A stretch of DNA of 64,000 bases from Bdellovibrionales bacterium (GCA_018266335.1 JAFEAR010000039.1:37172-101171); one strand, 5' to 3'; positions 1 to 9,331 are shown, counted from the stretch's first letter. Made by a program: numbers and translations. The notes: generated from the sequence alone by a model not told the origin.

Positions 1-500
1 AGCGCCGGATTGTCGGAGCTCAGCCAGTGGTCCACGATGAACATTTGGGTAGAAATAAAGGGCAAGTATTCGAGCCACTGTCGCTTGCCGCCTTCGGACA
101 AATAGGAAAAGCGAATTTCGTAGTCGCCGTTATCCGTGGGCCGCGCCACGATGGTGCAGGGGCCCGGAGGCAAATCGTTCGCATCGAGCCAGGTCTTCGG
201 CTCCTCTTTAAAGGTCAGAATGAGATCGAGCGTTTTGCGCCCTTTGCACTCGCCGCTTTGACTTTGGGTAGAGCCCACGCTGACCACTGGGGTTGGGGTT
301 GCGGGTCCCTTAAGGCGATAAACGTTGCCCAGTTTATAAACCGTAAATCCAGCGTAACTATTCAAACTTGCAAGGGATAGAAAAAATAACGCGAAGCGGC
401 TATTTAGTTTTGACGCATAGCTCCGATGAGCCCTATATGAGCCGTTCCAAAACCCCAGACTTTCCCTGGAGTCACTGGATTCAACGCGATGATCGCTCAT
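1..500 (-). CDS. Putative secreted protein, 5' part only
   Basis: A continuous minus-strand reading frame enters from the left edge and has no stop inside the window, so the C-terminus is missing. The residues encoded at about 355-400 form a hydrophobic stretch (RFALFFLSLASLNSYAG) typical of a signal peptide, followed by a polar domain with a Cys pair and several Trp. I do not recognise the family. The start is uncertain. The first in-frame ATG (500) gives a 30-residue leader and overlaps the divergent gene's start by 64 bases. The next standard start, a TTG at 365, would cut away the signal peptide. An unusual start codon just before the hydrophobic stretch is also possible. Confidence 0.5.
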   Translation of the reverse strand, partial: MSDHRVESSDSRESLGFWNGSYRAHRSYASKLNSRFALFFLSLASLNSYAGFTVYKLGNVYRLKGPATPTPVVSVGSTQSQSGECKGRKTLDLILTFKEEPKTWLDANDLPPGPCTIVARPTDNGDYEIRFSYLSEGGKRQWLEYLPFISTQMFIVDHWLSSDNPA

Positions 501-1072
501 GGCTGAAGGCCCTTTCCGAACGTCAGTGGTCTACCGAAGAATGTCATAAGTCTTTGGGTTCTATGCTCGAATCCATCGTAACATCCCTTCATTTTAGCTG
601 CCACTCGCGCTGGGGCGTTCAACCGTCAGCCGAGCGTCTCTCGGCCTTAGTTAACGAGTTCCTCCTTTGGATGAAATCTTCTGGCGAATGGACGCACATC
701 GAAAAGCTTTGGCGTGCGCTCGATCACGGTCCATGGTCACTTCCGCTAGCGCTTTCGCGGGCTTACTTTAGATTTCGCGAAGAGCGCCACGGCGAAAAAG
801 AATTTACCCGCTCCGAATCTTCCGCTCGATTTCTGGCAGAACTGCCAGCGCCTCAGGGTGTCGGAGTGTTGACGGATTCGGTGATGGAAGCCTTTTCTTC
901 TCTCAGCCAACAGCTCCCCGAAAACATTCGGTTGAGTTACCAATTGCACCTCGAAGGACTCCTCGATCATGAAATCGCGGTGCTTATCGCAAAGAAACCT
1001 GCGGAAATAGCTGAGCATGTGCGTGAAGCCAAAGCCTGGCTCGGCGGAACTCTAACCAAAAGGAGCGCTTAA
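437..1072 (+). CDS. Hypothetical protein with sigma-region-4-like C-terminus
   Basis: This is a soluble protein of 211 residues. Its last 50 residues (LPENIRLSYQLHLEGLLDHE then IAVLIAKKPAEIAEHVREA) have the pattern of sigma-70 region 4: an LPxxxR lead-in, then a helix-turn-helix in which an acidic DHEIA turn replaces the usual TxxEIA. I cannot see a clear region 2, so this may be a degenerate ECF-like factor or another helix-turn-helix protein. I chose ATG 437; it lacks a clear Shine-Dalgarno sequence. The stop overlaps the next ATG (TAATG), and the next two genes are also coupled, so the three probably form one operon. Role unknown. Confidence 0.55.
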   Translation: MSRSKTPDFPWSHWIQRDDRSWLKALSERQWSTEECHKSLGSMLESIVTSLHFSCHSRWGVQPSAERLSALVNEFLLWMKSSGEWTHIEKLWRALDHGPWSLPLALSRAYFRFREERHGEKEFTRSESSARFLAELPAPQGVGVLTDSVMEAFSSLSQQLPENIRLSYQLHLEGLLDHEIAVLIAKKPAEIAEHVREAKAWLGGTLTKRSA

Positions 1073-1287
1073 TGGCGCGCACCACGACCAAGATTCCTTT
1101 CAGCTCACGCAAACTCGATGCCTATCTAACGGCCTGGCTAGCCGAAGGTCCCGTAGAGTCTGACCGGGAAGATTGGACTCGTCTCCTTACCTACGACGCT
1201 AAAATCCGGGAACAATTCTGCGATTGGATAAAGTCATTGCGGGAACCCGGAGAAACTCATTTCGGAAAACGTGGAGGAAGAACATGA
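1072..1287 (+). CDS. Small hypothetical protein, middle gene of three-gene operon
   Basis: A 71-residue basic protein with no signal peptide or membrane segment. It contains one Cys and several Trp, and its C-terminus is rich in Gly and Arg. The start is supported by AGGAGCG just upstream and by the TAATG junction with the preceding gene. Its own TGA overlaps the next ATG (ATGA). I do not recognise it. Its place between a sigma-region-4-like gene and another unknown gene would suit a small regulator or adaptor such as an anti-sigma-like partner. That is inference from position only, as no anti-sigma motif is visible. Confidence 0.5.
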   Translation: MARTTTKIPFSSRKLDAYLTAWLAEGPVESDREDWTRLLTYDAKIREQFCDWIKSLREPGETHFGKRGGRT

Positions 1288-1874
1288 ACAAGGTGACTTT
1301 CGACGACTTCTGGAAAACCTACGACTTCCTCGCGCAGGAAGGACCCCTCGGTAAGCGCTTTGCGCGCAGCGAAGATCGCACCCGCTCGCAGTGGATTGCG
1401 GGTTACGCAGCACTAGAAGCAACCTTCCAAGACTATTGGCAGAAATGCGTGCGTCCCGAATGGGACGAAACCCGCACGCTCCTCATGGCCGTGCTCGAGA
1501 ATCCAACTGTGATTCGTGAATTTTCGCGAGTCGTGGGCCTATCCCGCCCGCAAGATTTTGCGGAGCGCTTGCAAATGTTGGCCGAAATTGAAGATTGCTC
1601 AGGTTACGCTCCCAATGTGGGCGATGCCGCGACGCTGTTTCTGCTTCTAAATCCACTAAAAATGGTGAACGAAGACTTTGCGGAATGGACCCGCTGTCTA
1701 TTTGAAATTCAATCGGCGCGAGAAATGCGCTTGCTGGACGGACCCAACTTCGATGCGGTAACCGGCCAACGTTTACTGCGTTCAATCCAAAAAGTAAGGG
1801 GCGAAAGCTTGCGCTTTCACCCCTACTTTACGAACGAACTATCGCCGTTCCACGAGGAACGTCGCGCAGCCTAA
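1284..1874 (+). CDS. Hypothetical protein, third gene of operon
   Basis: A soluble, mostly helical protein of 196 residues with many Trp and Phe and no signal peptide. ATG 1284 is chosen over an upstream in-frame start because GGAGGAAGAAC precedes it and it overlaps the preceding stop as ATGA. The product begins [16 protein letters not shown]. It ends tail to tail with ftsZ with a 4-base overlap. I do not recognise the family. Co-translation with the two genes before it suggests the three products act together. Confidence 0.6.
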   Translation: MNKVTFDDFWKTYDFLAQEGPLGKRFARSEDRTRSQWIAGYAALEATFQDYWQKCVRPEWDETRTLLMAVLENPTVIREFSRVVGLSRPQDFAERLQMLAEIEDCSGYAPNVGDAATLFLLLNPLKMVNEDFAEWTRCLFEIQSAREMRLLDGPNFDAVTGQRLLRSIQKVRGESLRFHPYFTNELSPFHEERRAA

Positions 1875-3304
1875 CGGTGATTGCCGCCGTTGTTGCCTTC
1901 GGACAATCCGCGACGCAAGAACGCCGGAATTTCTAGATCATCTTTCTGATTGGTGCGTAGTCCAAGTTCCTGCGCAATTTTTTTGGCCTGATCCATCAGA
2001 CTGAGCTGCTCATTCGGAGACAACAGTGGCTCGGTCGTTTCGGATTCAAAGGTCATTTCGGCGGCCGGAGAGAAGGTCTGCGCCACCGAATTTTTTTGTG
2101 CGCTCACCCAAGCACTTTCCACGCTGGCCGCTGTCGGTGCAACTTCCACGGGAGCGGGAGCCGGCGCGAGGGTTGCCGCCTGCGTAACAAATGCGGGCAC
2201 CGTAGGTTGAGCCTGGAACTGCACCGCTTGCGGCGCCGGCGGGGCCAACGTGGGCGTTTGGTGCTGCACCTTTGCCACTTGGTTACTGACGAATTTGTTC
2301 ACGATCGGAAAGCCGGTCGCGATCACAGTTACTTTAACGGCATCGCCCAACTTGTCGTTGAACACGCTACCAAAAATAACTTCCGCATCGGGATCGGCTT
2401 CTTCCGTGATCAAAGAAACGGCTTCGTTGATTTCGTGGAGGGTCAAATCCTCGGGACCAGTGATATTAATGATGATGCCCGTAGCGCCGCGAATCGAAAC
2501 GTCTTCGAGCAGCGGACTAGAAATGGCCATGTGGGCCGCCGCCACCGCGCGCGTTTCGCCCGTCGACTGACCGGTACCCATAAGGGCCAAACCGCGACCG
2601 GTCATAACGGTGCGCACGTCGGCGAAGTCGAGGTTGATGTGGCCCGAGATGTTGATCAAATCGCTAATGCCCTGGACGGCGTGCAATAAAACTTCATCCG
2701 CTTTAGTGAAAGCTTCCAGCACCGTCGTTTTTTTATCTGCAATGTTCAGCAGGCGCTGGTTCGGAATTTGAATGAGCGTATCGACGCTCTCACGCAAATT
2801 CGACAAACCCTGTTCAGCTACCTTCATACGCTTAGGAGCCTCGAACACGAAGGGCTTCGTAACCACGGCCACAGTAAGAGCGCCCATTTCGCGCGCTACT
2901 TGCGCAATGACCGGAGCCGCGCCAGTACCGGTACCACCGCCCATGCCCGCGGTGATGAAAACCATGTCTGCGCCTTCGAGTGCTTGACGAATTTCTTCGG
3001 CGCTTTCTTCGGCGGCGCTACGACCAACCATCGGGTTAGCCCCCGCGCCCAGACCGCGCGTCAGCTTGCCACCCAATTGAATTTTTTTATTGCCCAGACT
3101 CTTCACGAGTGCCTGGCGGTCGGTGTTCGCGGTGATGAATTCTACGCCCGTTAGTCCAGCGCGCACCATCGCATTGATAGCGTTACAACCGCCACCACCT
3201 ACACCCACAACTTTAATGCGAGCGCCCAGCAAATTTTCATCCATCGACGCATCGTCGCCGGCGAAATCCTGTTCTAGTTGTTCCTCGATCGGTTCAAAAG
3301 CCAT
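1871..3304 (-). CDS. ftsZ: Cell division protein FtsZ
   Basis: Bacterial tubulin GTPase that polymerises into the Z-ring at mid-cell. The 477 residues show the nucleotide-binding loop [13 protein letters not shown] (about 34-46) and the tubulin signature GGGTGTG (122-128). The T7-loop region DFADVRTVM is also present. A Pro/Ala-rich linker of about 120 residues follows the globular domain. Near the end is the conserved tail EIPAFLRRG that binds FtsA and other partners. The gene is 20 bases downstream of ftsA and is the last gene of the ddl-ftsQ-ftsA-ftsZ cluster. It is longer than the usual 380-400 residues because of the linker. Confidence 0.98.
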   Translation of the reverse strand: MAFEPIEEQLEQDFAGDDASMDENLLGARIKVVGVGGGGCNAINAMVRAGLTGVEFITANTDRQALVKSLGNKKIQLGGKLTRGLGAGANPMVGRSAAEESAEEIRQALEGADMVFITAGMGGGTGTGAAPVIAQVAREMGALTVAVVTKPFVFEAPKRMKVAEQGLSNLRESVDTLIQIPNQRLLNIADKKTTVLEAFTKADEVLLHAVQGISDLINISGHINLDFADVRTVMTGRGLALMGTGQSTGETRAVAAAHMAISSPLLEDVSIRGATGIIINITGPEDLTLHEINEAVSLITEEADPDAEVIFGSVFNDKLGDAVKVTVIATGFPIVNKFVSNQVAKVQHQTPTLAPPAPQAVQFQAQPTVPAFVTQAATLAPAPAPVEVAPTAASVESAWVSAQKNSVAQTFSPAAEMTFESETTEPLLSPNEQLSLMDQAKKIAQELGLRTNQKDDLEIPAFLRRGLSEGNNGGNHR

Positions 3305-3324
3305 GTCCTACCCTCCCAGGTTTA

Positions 3325-4587
3325 TTAAAACATTTCTCCCAGCCAATGCTTCAGCTGATTCTTCACGCGTTCCACGGCCACCGTGCTTGAACCCGTGTTG
3401 TTTTTGATTTTTTTGCTGCCCACGGGACGACGATCCTGCAATCCCCACTGCACGAGACCCACGACGGTCGAATAGGCCGGCGACGCCACCATATCCGCAA
3501 AACCGGCGAGGCCCTCGGGAGCCGCACGCTTCACGGGCAAGTCGAAGACAAACTCGGCGAGTTCCACGGCGCCCGTCATAAGTGTCGATCCACCCGTGAG
3601 CACCACGCCACCCCCCAGCATATCCGCTGCGCCACTCGCAATAATTTCGCGATTCACGAGCTGAAAAATTTCTTCTAGTCGCGGTTCAATGATATCGCCC
3701 AACAAGCGTCGTTCCACGACGCGTGCCGGACGGCCACCAATACTCGGAACTTCGATGGTTTCATCGGCATTAATGAGCGACTTAAGCGAGCAACCATTCG
3801 TCACTTTAAGCCGTTCGGCCTCGGACTGAGGAGTACGCAGACCAATCGCGAGGTCCTGAGTGATATGTTGTCCACCAATGGGAAGAATGGACGTGTGAAT
3901 GATGCTACCACCGTGGAAGATCGCAATGTCCGTCGTACCGCCACCGATATCGACGAGAACCACGCCAAGCTCCATTTCGTCCTTCGACAACACGGCCTTC
4001 GCCGAAGCGAGGGGCTGCAACACGAGACTCTCGACGTTGAGACCCGTCTTATTGCAGCAACGAATAATGTTTTGAATGGCCGACTGCGCGGCCGTAACGA
4101 TGTGCACCTTGGCTTCCAGGCGCGTGCCCATCATGCCGAGCGGATCGCGAATGCCGTCTTCGCCGTCTAGGGTGTACTCCTGTGGCAATACGTGCAGGGC
4201 CATGCGATCGGCCGGAATCGCCACCGAACGAGCTGCATCAATCACACGCTCAACGTCGGCGCGCTCAATTTCACGACCCTTTACACCTACAACGCCCGTA
4301 GAATTAAATCCTTTGATGTGGGATCCAGCTACGCCCACGATGGCTTTCTTAGCTTCGATGCCCGCCATGAGTTCGGCGTCGCGAACGGACTTGCGGATGC
4401 CCTCGACCGTTTCTTCGATATTTACAACGACACCCTTTTTAATTCCGGTCGACGGCGCCTTGCCGACGGCCAAAATTTTCAGCGCAACGCCGTTTTCTGC
4501 GTTGGTATCTTCAACCACCTGACCCACAACCGTGCAGATTTTTGTGGTGCCAAAATCGAGTCCAACAACGAATTCTTCGTCTCTCAT
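3325..4587 (-). CDS. ftsA: Cell division protein FtsA
   Basis: Actin-like ATPase that tethers FtsZ filaments to the inner membrane. The 420 residues start at ATG 4587, chosen because GGGGGAGG precedes it and the product then begins directly with the nucleotide-binding strand (GLDFGTTK, 9-16). The second phosphate loop DIGGGTTD lies at 213-220, and the adenosine-binding GGGVVLTGGST motif follows near 335. The C-terminal helix KNQLKHWLGEMF fits the amphipathic membrane-targeting peptide. It sits between ftsQ (26-base gap) and ftsZ (20-base gap). Confidence 0.97.
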   Translation of the reverse strand: MRDEEFVVGLDFGTTKICTVVGQVVEDTNAENGVALKILAVGKAPSTGIKKGVVVNIEETVEGIRKSVRDAELMAGIEAKKAIVGVAGSHIKGFNSTGVVGVKGREIERADVERVIDAARSVAIPADRMALHVLPQEYTLDGEDGIRDPLGMMGTRLEAKVHIVTAAQSAIQNIIRCCNKTGLNVESLVLQPLASAKAVLSKDEMELGVVLVDIGGGTTDIAIFHGGSIIHTSILPIGGQHITQDLAIGLRTPQSEAERLKVTNGCSLKSLINADETIEVPSIGGRPARVVERRLLGDIIEPRLEEIFQLVNREIIASGAADMLGGGVVLTGGSTLMTGAVELAEFVFDLPVKRAAPEGLAGFADMVASPAYSTVVGLVQWGLQDRRPVGSKKIKNNTGSSTVAVERVKNQLKHWLGEMF

Positions 4588-4613
4588 CCAGAGGCCCTCC
4601 CCCGTTTTGAGGT

Positions 4614-5411
4614 TCAGCGTGCGTCGACCGCGTCCGTTGTGGTTTGCATGCGGCGCACTAACTCTTTTGAATTTAATCCATTCTGGAAATTCCGCAAGGG
4701 CGGGCGCCCACGCACCACCACACGGTGCCGATAAGTAGCATCCAGATGATTCGCAGCGACACCGCGCGCGTGCAACACCGAAAGTGCGCGATCCGCACGC
4801 GACCACGCTGCCGCAAAATCATGAAAGCCCAGTTCGATTTCTAGATCCGCCGCATAACTGCGCAAAGTGAGCCCACGCTCACTCGTCCAAATCACTTCAT
4901 CCACCGCACCAAAATCCAGCGAACGCGTGTCCACTCCGCGAACATCGTTCAGCCACTGAAACAATTCGGCGATCGTAGCGGGGTCCTGAGGAAGAGATTT
5001 CAGTAAGGGCAATGCGAGCGGCCTGGTGAGCACATCAATGAAGGTGCCGTCAGAAGAAAGAGTCCAAAGTTTACGCCCGCGAAAACTGATCGCCACGGGG
5101 CGTTTTGTTTCTACGGCAATAACTAGTTCCGAAGGCCAGCGCCGCATCAGCGAAAGGCTTTTTACCGTCGGCAACGTGCGCAAGGAGACTTCAATGTCGG
5201 CCAAAGAAAGCCCAAACAGACTCTTGCCTAAATAGGGCATAAGCTTGCGTTGAATTGTGGTGCGCAGCTCGGGATCTTCCGTTCGCACGGTTACATCGGA
5301 TAAACGAAAGAGCAAGTTGCGAGTCGAAGCCCACCCTACGGCAAGCGCGACAACCAGGGCCCCGGGCCCCGCAATCCACAACCACCGACGCCAGCCTGTA
5401 ACCACCATCAT
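4614..5411 (-). CDS. ftsQ: Cell division protein FtsQ
   Basis: Bitopic divisome protein linking cytoplasmic and periplasmic division proteins. The 265 residues have a short basic N-terminus, one membrane segment (about 10-31) and a POTRA domain (about 36-110) containing SLRTLPTVKSLSLMRRWPSE, followed by the beta domain. ATG 5411 lies four bases after the ddl stop. A TTG further upstream would add 12 residues and overlap ddl, and is less likely. Sequence conservation is low, as usual for FtsQ. The call rests on architecture plus position between ddl and ftsA. Confidence 0.9.
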   Translation of the reverse strand: MMVVTGWRRWLWIAGPGALVVALAVGWASTRNLLFRLSDVTVRTEDPELRTTIQRKLMPYLGKSLFGLSLADIEVSLRTLPTVKSLSLMRRWPSELVIAVETKRPVAISFRGRKLWTLSSDGTFIDVLTRPLALPLLKSLPQDPATIAELFQWLNDVRGVDTRSLDFGAVDEVIWTSERGLTLRSYAADLEIELGFHDFAAAWSRADRALSVLHARGVAANHLDATYRHRVVVRGRPPLRNFQNGLNSKELVRRMQTTTDAVDAR

Positions 5412-5415
5412 GACA

Positions 5416-6378
5416 CTAATTTCGCCGCTTTTGTTTCCATCGTTCAAAGGACCCTTTGACCGCGATGTCTACAAAGTTCGCATAATCCATTCCTGCCGCC
5501 GCCGCCGACTTAGGAACGAGCGATGTGGCAGTCATGCCCGGAAGAGTATTCATTTCCAAAAATACCGGACCTCGGGGAGATAGAATAAAGTCAGCGCGGG
5601 CGTAGTCCTCGCACTCCAAAACTTCAAAGGCCTTCTCCGCATAAGCTTGTATTTGTGCCGTGACCTCTGGAGGCAAAGGCGCAGGACAAAGATATTCCGT
5701 TTTACCTGCCGTGTACTTACTTTCGTAGTTATAAAACTGACTTAGCGGACGAATCTCTACCACGGGCAGCGCCTTGCCAAAGAGAACCGTAGCCGTAAGC
5801 TCTGCTCCCTCTACCCACTCTTCGATAAGCACATATTCATCAAATTTCAGCACTGCATTTATGAGCTGTCGAAAGTCCGCCGCCGGATTTGCACGACCGG
5901 CAGGGTCAAATCGTTCAATTCCAATGGTGGATCCTTGTCGTGCGGCCTTGAGATACCATTTGCGCTCAAATACATCGCGAGGACATGACTTCGAAGATAA
6001 GAAACTCTCCAGACCTGCGATCCCTCGCACATCAAAGGAGGCGGGACACGGCACTCCAAACTGCTGCACCAGGCGTTTAGTTTGCCCCTTGTGGAAACAA
6101 ATCGCCGAAGACGCCACGCCACTACCGCTAAAGGGCACCCCGAGCGATGACAAGAAACCCTGAATGGAGCCATCTTCGCCAAAGGTTCCGTGGAGAGCTA
6201 AAAAAACGAAGTCCGGAGGCTGCCGCCAATTTAAGTCCAAAAGAGCCGAACCTGACTTAATGTCGAAGCCCAGGACGTCGTACCCTTTAGACTGAAGAGC
6301 GCTAACGACTCCCTGACCCGTGCGCAAACTTACTTCGCGCTCCGACGAACTGCCCCCGTAAAACACCCAAACTTTCAC
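5416..6378 (-). CDS. ddl: D-alanine--D-alanine ligase
   Basis: ATP-grasp enzyme joining two D-Ala for the peptidoglycan stem peptide (cytoplasm). The 320 residues carry the N-terminal GGxSxERExSL motif (YGGSSSEREVSL), the ATP-grasp lysine segments (SAICFHKGQTKRL and KAARQGSTIGI) and the C-terminal metal and substrate motif EMNTLPGMTATSL. I chose GTG 6378 because GGAGGG lies about eight bases upstream and the first strand KVWVFYGG begins there. An upstream in-frame start would add 20 unlikely residues. It heads the ddl-ftsQ-ftsA-ftsZ operon. The usual murC/murB genes are not next to it. Confidence 0.95.
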   Translation of the reverse strand: MKVWVFYGGSSSEREVSLRTGQGVVSALQSKGYDVLGFDIKSGSALLDLNWRQPPDFVFLALHGTFGEDGSIQGFLSSLGVPFSGSGVASSAICFHKGQTKRLVQQFGVPCPASFDVRGIAGLESFLSSKSCPRDVFERKWYLKAARQGSTIGIERFDPAGRANPAADFRQLINAVLKFDEYVLIEEWVEGAELTATVLFGKALPVVEIRPLSQFYNYESKYTAGKTEYLCPAPLPPEVTAQIQAYAEKAFEVLECEDYARADFILSPRGPVFLEMNTLPGMTATSLVPKSAAAAGMDYANFVDIAVKGSFERWKQKRRN

Positions 6379-6427
6379 GAGCTGGCCCTCCCTGGCTCCG
6401 TCCACTTTAACACGAAAGGCGTGTAAG

Positions 6428-6952
6428 ATGACGCCCATGAGTTTTTTGCGAATGAGTGGAATCGCACTAACGCTGATCTCCTCCCTTGCCCATGCTCAAG
6501 CGGTCGTCGACCCCCTTCACATTGAAAATGTCGAAAAAGAGGGACCTCTGCGCAGCCTAGAGAGCCATTACATCGGGGTGAGCTTTGGTACACCGAGCCC
6601 ATCCTGGTTCGGTGTTACCGTGGGATATCAACCTTCGTCCTATTGGCAACTCATGCTCTCCGCGGGCTATTTTAAAGCCGATGACATACGCGTCGGGTCT
6701 CTCGACGGCAGCGTGCGCTTCTACCTTTTCGATACCAACTTCAGCCCCCTTCTGGGCGTCGGAATCACTTCTTACTTCGTGTCCGGCAGCGGCCAATTTC
6801 AAGGCTTAGAGCCAACGACTTTGTACTTGGGTCACGGCTCCGCTGGTTTGGCCTGGGATTTTCATCACCAGTGGAGAATCGCGGCGGGCGTGAATCTGCA
6901 CGTTCCCGTGAAACTCGTCTTTCCGTTTGTTGATTTGGGAGTTAGGTTTTAG
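6428..6952 (+). CDS. Predicted outer-membrane beta-barrel protein
   Basis: A 174-residue protein with a signal peptide (about 1-23, ending HAQA), then alternating Gly/aromatic strands ending in the C-terminal pattern FVDLGVRF. A terminal aromatic residue is typical of outer-membrane barrels recognised by BamA. A small barrel of about eight strands fits the length. The ATG at 6428 has AAGG eight bases upstream; a second ATG at 6437 is possible. It is divergent from ddl (49-base gap) and two bases before the VKOR-DsbA gene. Specific function unknown. Confidence 0.7.
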   Translation: MTPMSFLRMSGIALTLISSLAHAQAVVDPLHIENVEKEGPLRSLESHYIGVSFGTPSPSWFGVTVGYQPSSYWQLMLSAGYFKADDIRVGSLDGSVRFYLFDTNFSPLLGVGITSYFVSGSGQFQGLEPTTLYLGHGSAGLAWDFHHQWRIAAGVNLHVPVKLVFPFVDLGVRF

Positions 6953-6954
6953 CC

Positions 6955-8163
6955 ATGGATAAGAATTTACGTTCCGCTTTGCGCGGAGTCCTTGCGCTTT
7001 CTATTCTGGGGTGGATCAACGCACTTTTCACCCTTATTCACCGCCAAAAGCTCTTCGCGGGCGGACTCGACGCCCCCTCGTTCTGCAACGTTAGCTCTGC
7101 TTTTAATTGCGATGCCGTAGCTCTTTCGGACTACAGCTCGGTTGCCGGGTTTCCCACGTCGGCCATTGGAATGTTCTTCTATTCGCTCCTTTTTATGTTC
7201 GCCCTTTGGGGAGAATTTTCGGCGCAAGACGGAAAGGAAGCTCCGGCTCGAGCCGCTACCGCACTGGCGTTCATTGCTTCCGCGCTGGCGCTTGTGCCCA
7301 CCTTCGCCTTAGCCGGCATTTCCTTCTTCGTGCTGAAAATGCTGTGTCTTATGTGTCTGGCGACTTACCTTTTAAACATCTTGATCTTCGCCTTCACCGC
7401 TAAGGCCTTCCGTGCGGCGAAGTCCTCCTTTGCAATTCCCGCCGCACTCGGCGAGGCCCCCCAGGCGCTCGTAGTGCTGGCCGTGGTTTCGCTGGCACTC
7501 CACGCACTCGCCCCGCGCATCGTGGAAAATTCCGTGGCCGGCGGAACCATCGACGACAAACAAGTGCGCACCTTCGTGCTCCGTCATCAACAGTCGCCCC
7601 AGCGGAACATTCTGCTCGACGGATACCCCTCGCAGGGCCCCAAAGACGCTCCCATTACTCTGGTGGAATACAGCGATTTGCAGTGTCCCTATTGCCGCCA
7701 CGCCAACATAACGCTGCCGCAGGTGTTGGCGGCCTACGGAAATAAAGTTCGGGTGGTTTTCAAACACTTTCCGCTAGACTCCAATTGCAACCCCACGCCG
7801 GGAATGCACTCGGGCGGGCACCCCTTTGCGTGCGAGGCGGCAAAGACCGGCTACTGCGTGTTCAAAGAAAAGGGTGACCAGGCGTTCTTTGCGTACGTGG
7901 ACGCCGTCTTCGAAAAGCAGAGTTCACTAGGCTCGCAGCTCATTCGAGATTCGGCTCTAGCTCAGGGAATGACGGCAGAAAAAATTCAGGAGTGCGTCAA
8001 CGACCGCCGCACACACGAAGCCATTCTTACTCAAGCCGCCGAAGGCAACGCCGTGGGAGTACAAGGAACACCTTCCATTTACATCAACGGCCGCTCCGCA
8101 GAGGGCGCCATCTATCCGAAAATTCTAAAGGCCGATTTAGATTCCTACCTTAAACACGAATAA
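6955..8163 (+). CDS. VKOR-DsbA fusion, disulfide-bond forming protein
   Basis: A membrane protein of 402 residues joining a vitamin K epoxide reductase-like quinone-dependent oxidase to a periplasmic thioredoxin-fold DsbA domain. The VKOR half has a loop Cys pair (C44, C52) and a membrane CLMC centre (131-134) among about five helices. The DsbA half has CPYC (244-247), the helical insertion with extra Cys, and a cis-Pro segment GTPSIYING. By analogy with known VKOR fusions, electrons would pass from substrate to CPYC, to the loop Cys pair, to CLMC and to quinone. This would replace separate DsbA and DsbB. It starts two bases after the barrel gene and overlaps lysC tail to tail by 14 bases. 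Confidence 0.93.
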   Translation: MDKNLRSALRGVLALSILGWINALFTLIHRQKLFAGGLDAPSFCNVSSAFNCDAVALSDYSSVAGFPTSAIGMFFYSLLFMFALWGEFSAQDGKEAPARAATALAFIASALALVPTFALAGISFFVLKMLCLMCLATYLLNILIFAFTAKAFRAAKSSFAIPAALGEAPQALVVLAVVSLALHALAPRIVENSVAGGTIDDKQVRTFVLRHQQSPQRNILLDGYPSQGPKDAPITLVEYSDLQCPYCRHANITLPQVLAAYGNKVRVVFKHFPLDSNCNPTPGMHSGGHPFACEAAKTGYCVFKEKGDQAFFAYVDAVFEKQSSLGSQLIRDSALAQGMTAEKIQECVNDRRTHEAILTQAAEGNAVGVQGTPSIYINGRSAEGAIYPKILKADLDSYLKHE

Positions 8164-9331
8164 ATTCTTGGTGGGCTCGCGCCACAAGAGAGTTAAGGTC
8201 GGCCGAAGCCGATACAAACGCCGAAAGAAAAGTCGGCTGCAGTTCAATTTTCGTGGCCACGGCCTTTTCGGACGCCAGCAATCCCATAAAGCGCGAATAA
8301 ATTTCGGGCGCATGCATCAATCCCGCCCCCACCAAGGACAAACGCGAGACGCGCTGCTCCCGAACCTGGGCTCCCGGCGCAAGCTGATTCCAAAGGACAC
8401 TTTCCTCCGTGACCACGTCTAAACGGGTTCCTTCGTGCTGCCAGTCCCAAACCTTGACTCCTTGAGCACGCAATTTTTCCAACAACGCCGCGCCTTCGAC
8501 GGAGGTCAGGGGCTGCACTGAGGCGTGCTTTAGTCCCGGCTGGCTGGCCACAGTCATAATGTGGGGACCCTCTAAAGACATAGAATCAACTCCTTCAATG
8601 ATCGTTCCCGATCGAGATTGAAAACTCGAACACAATTCAATCGGCAAAGAATGTTTCCAGGCCAGCTCCACGCAGCGAGGATGCAGCACTTGCGCACCAA
8701 AATGGGCCGCCAAAAGAGCCGTATCCCAGCCAACTCGGTCTAGCTTACGAGCCGACGAAACCTTGCGAGGGTCTGCCGTAAAAAGTCCATCAACATCCGT
8801 GTAGATAACCGCACGCGACGCACCTAAGGCCGCAGCCAACGCCACCGCACTTGTGTCACTTCCGCCGCGTCCCAAGGTGGTGATTTCTTTTTGCAGACTA
8901 ACGCCCTGAAACCCTGCGACAATAACTACGGCGCCTTGATCCAAACTCTCCCGCAAACGGACCGGACGAATATCTGCAATACGTGCCTCGCCGTGAATCG
9001 TGTCCGTAATGATTCCGCTTTGAGATCCCGTGAACGACAAAGCTTTGACGCCCGCATCGTTCAGCGCCAACGCCAGCAGTGCCATGCTGATGCGCTCACC
9101 CGCACTAAGCAGCATGTCCATTTCTCGACGATGATCTGGGTGTTGTGCATTTTTAGAAACCTTAAGTGCAAGATCAATGAGCTCGTCCGTGGTTTCGCCC
9201 ATGGCACTCACCACCACCACCACTCGGGAGGTCTTTGCTCGGTGCTCCGACACAATTTTGGCGACCGCGCGCATTCGCTCGGGCGAACCTACACTAGTGC
9301 CGCCAAATTTAAGGACAACGGTAGAATCCAT
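8150..9331 (-). CDS. lysC: Aspartate kinase
   Basis: Phosphorylates aspartate, the first step toward lysine, diaminopimelate, threonine and methionine. The 393 residues show the N-terminal KFGGTSVGSPERM, the kinase core TTLGRGGSDTSAVALAAALG and the TDVDGLFTADPRKV motif. A C-terminal regulatory region of about 130 residues is in the place of the paired ACT domains. ATG 9331 with GAGG upstream is preferred over a TTG at 9349. It follows the N-acetylmuramidase gene by 14 bases. Diaminopimelate supply fits the cell-wall genes around it. Confidence 0.93.
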   Translation of the reverse strand: MDSTVVLKFGGTSVGSPERMRAVAKIVSEHRAKTSRVVVVVSAMGETTDELIDLALKVSKNAQHPDHRREMDMLLSAGERISMALLALALNDAGVKALSFTGSQSGIITDTIHGEARIADIRPVRLRESLDQGAVVIVAGFQGVSLQKEITTLGRGGSDTSAVALAAALGASRAVIYTDVDGLFTADPRKVSSARKLDRVGWDTALLAAHFGAQVLHPRCVELAWKHSLPIELCSSFQSRSGTIIEGVDSMSLEGPHIMTVASQPGLKHASVQPLTSVEGAALLEKLRAQGVKVWDWQHEGTRLDVVTEESVLWNQLAPGAQVREQRVSRLSLVGAGLMHAPEIYSRFMGLLASEKAVATKIELQPTFLSAFVSASADLNSLVARAHQEFIRV

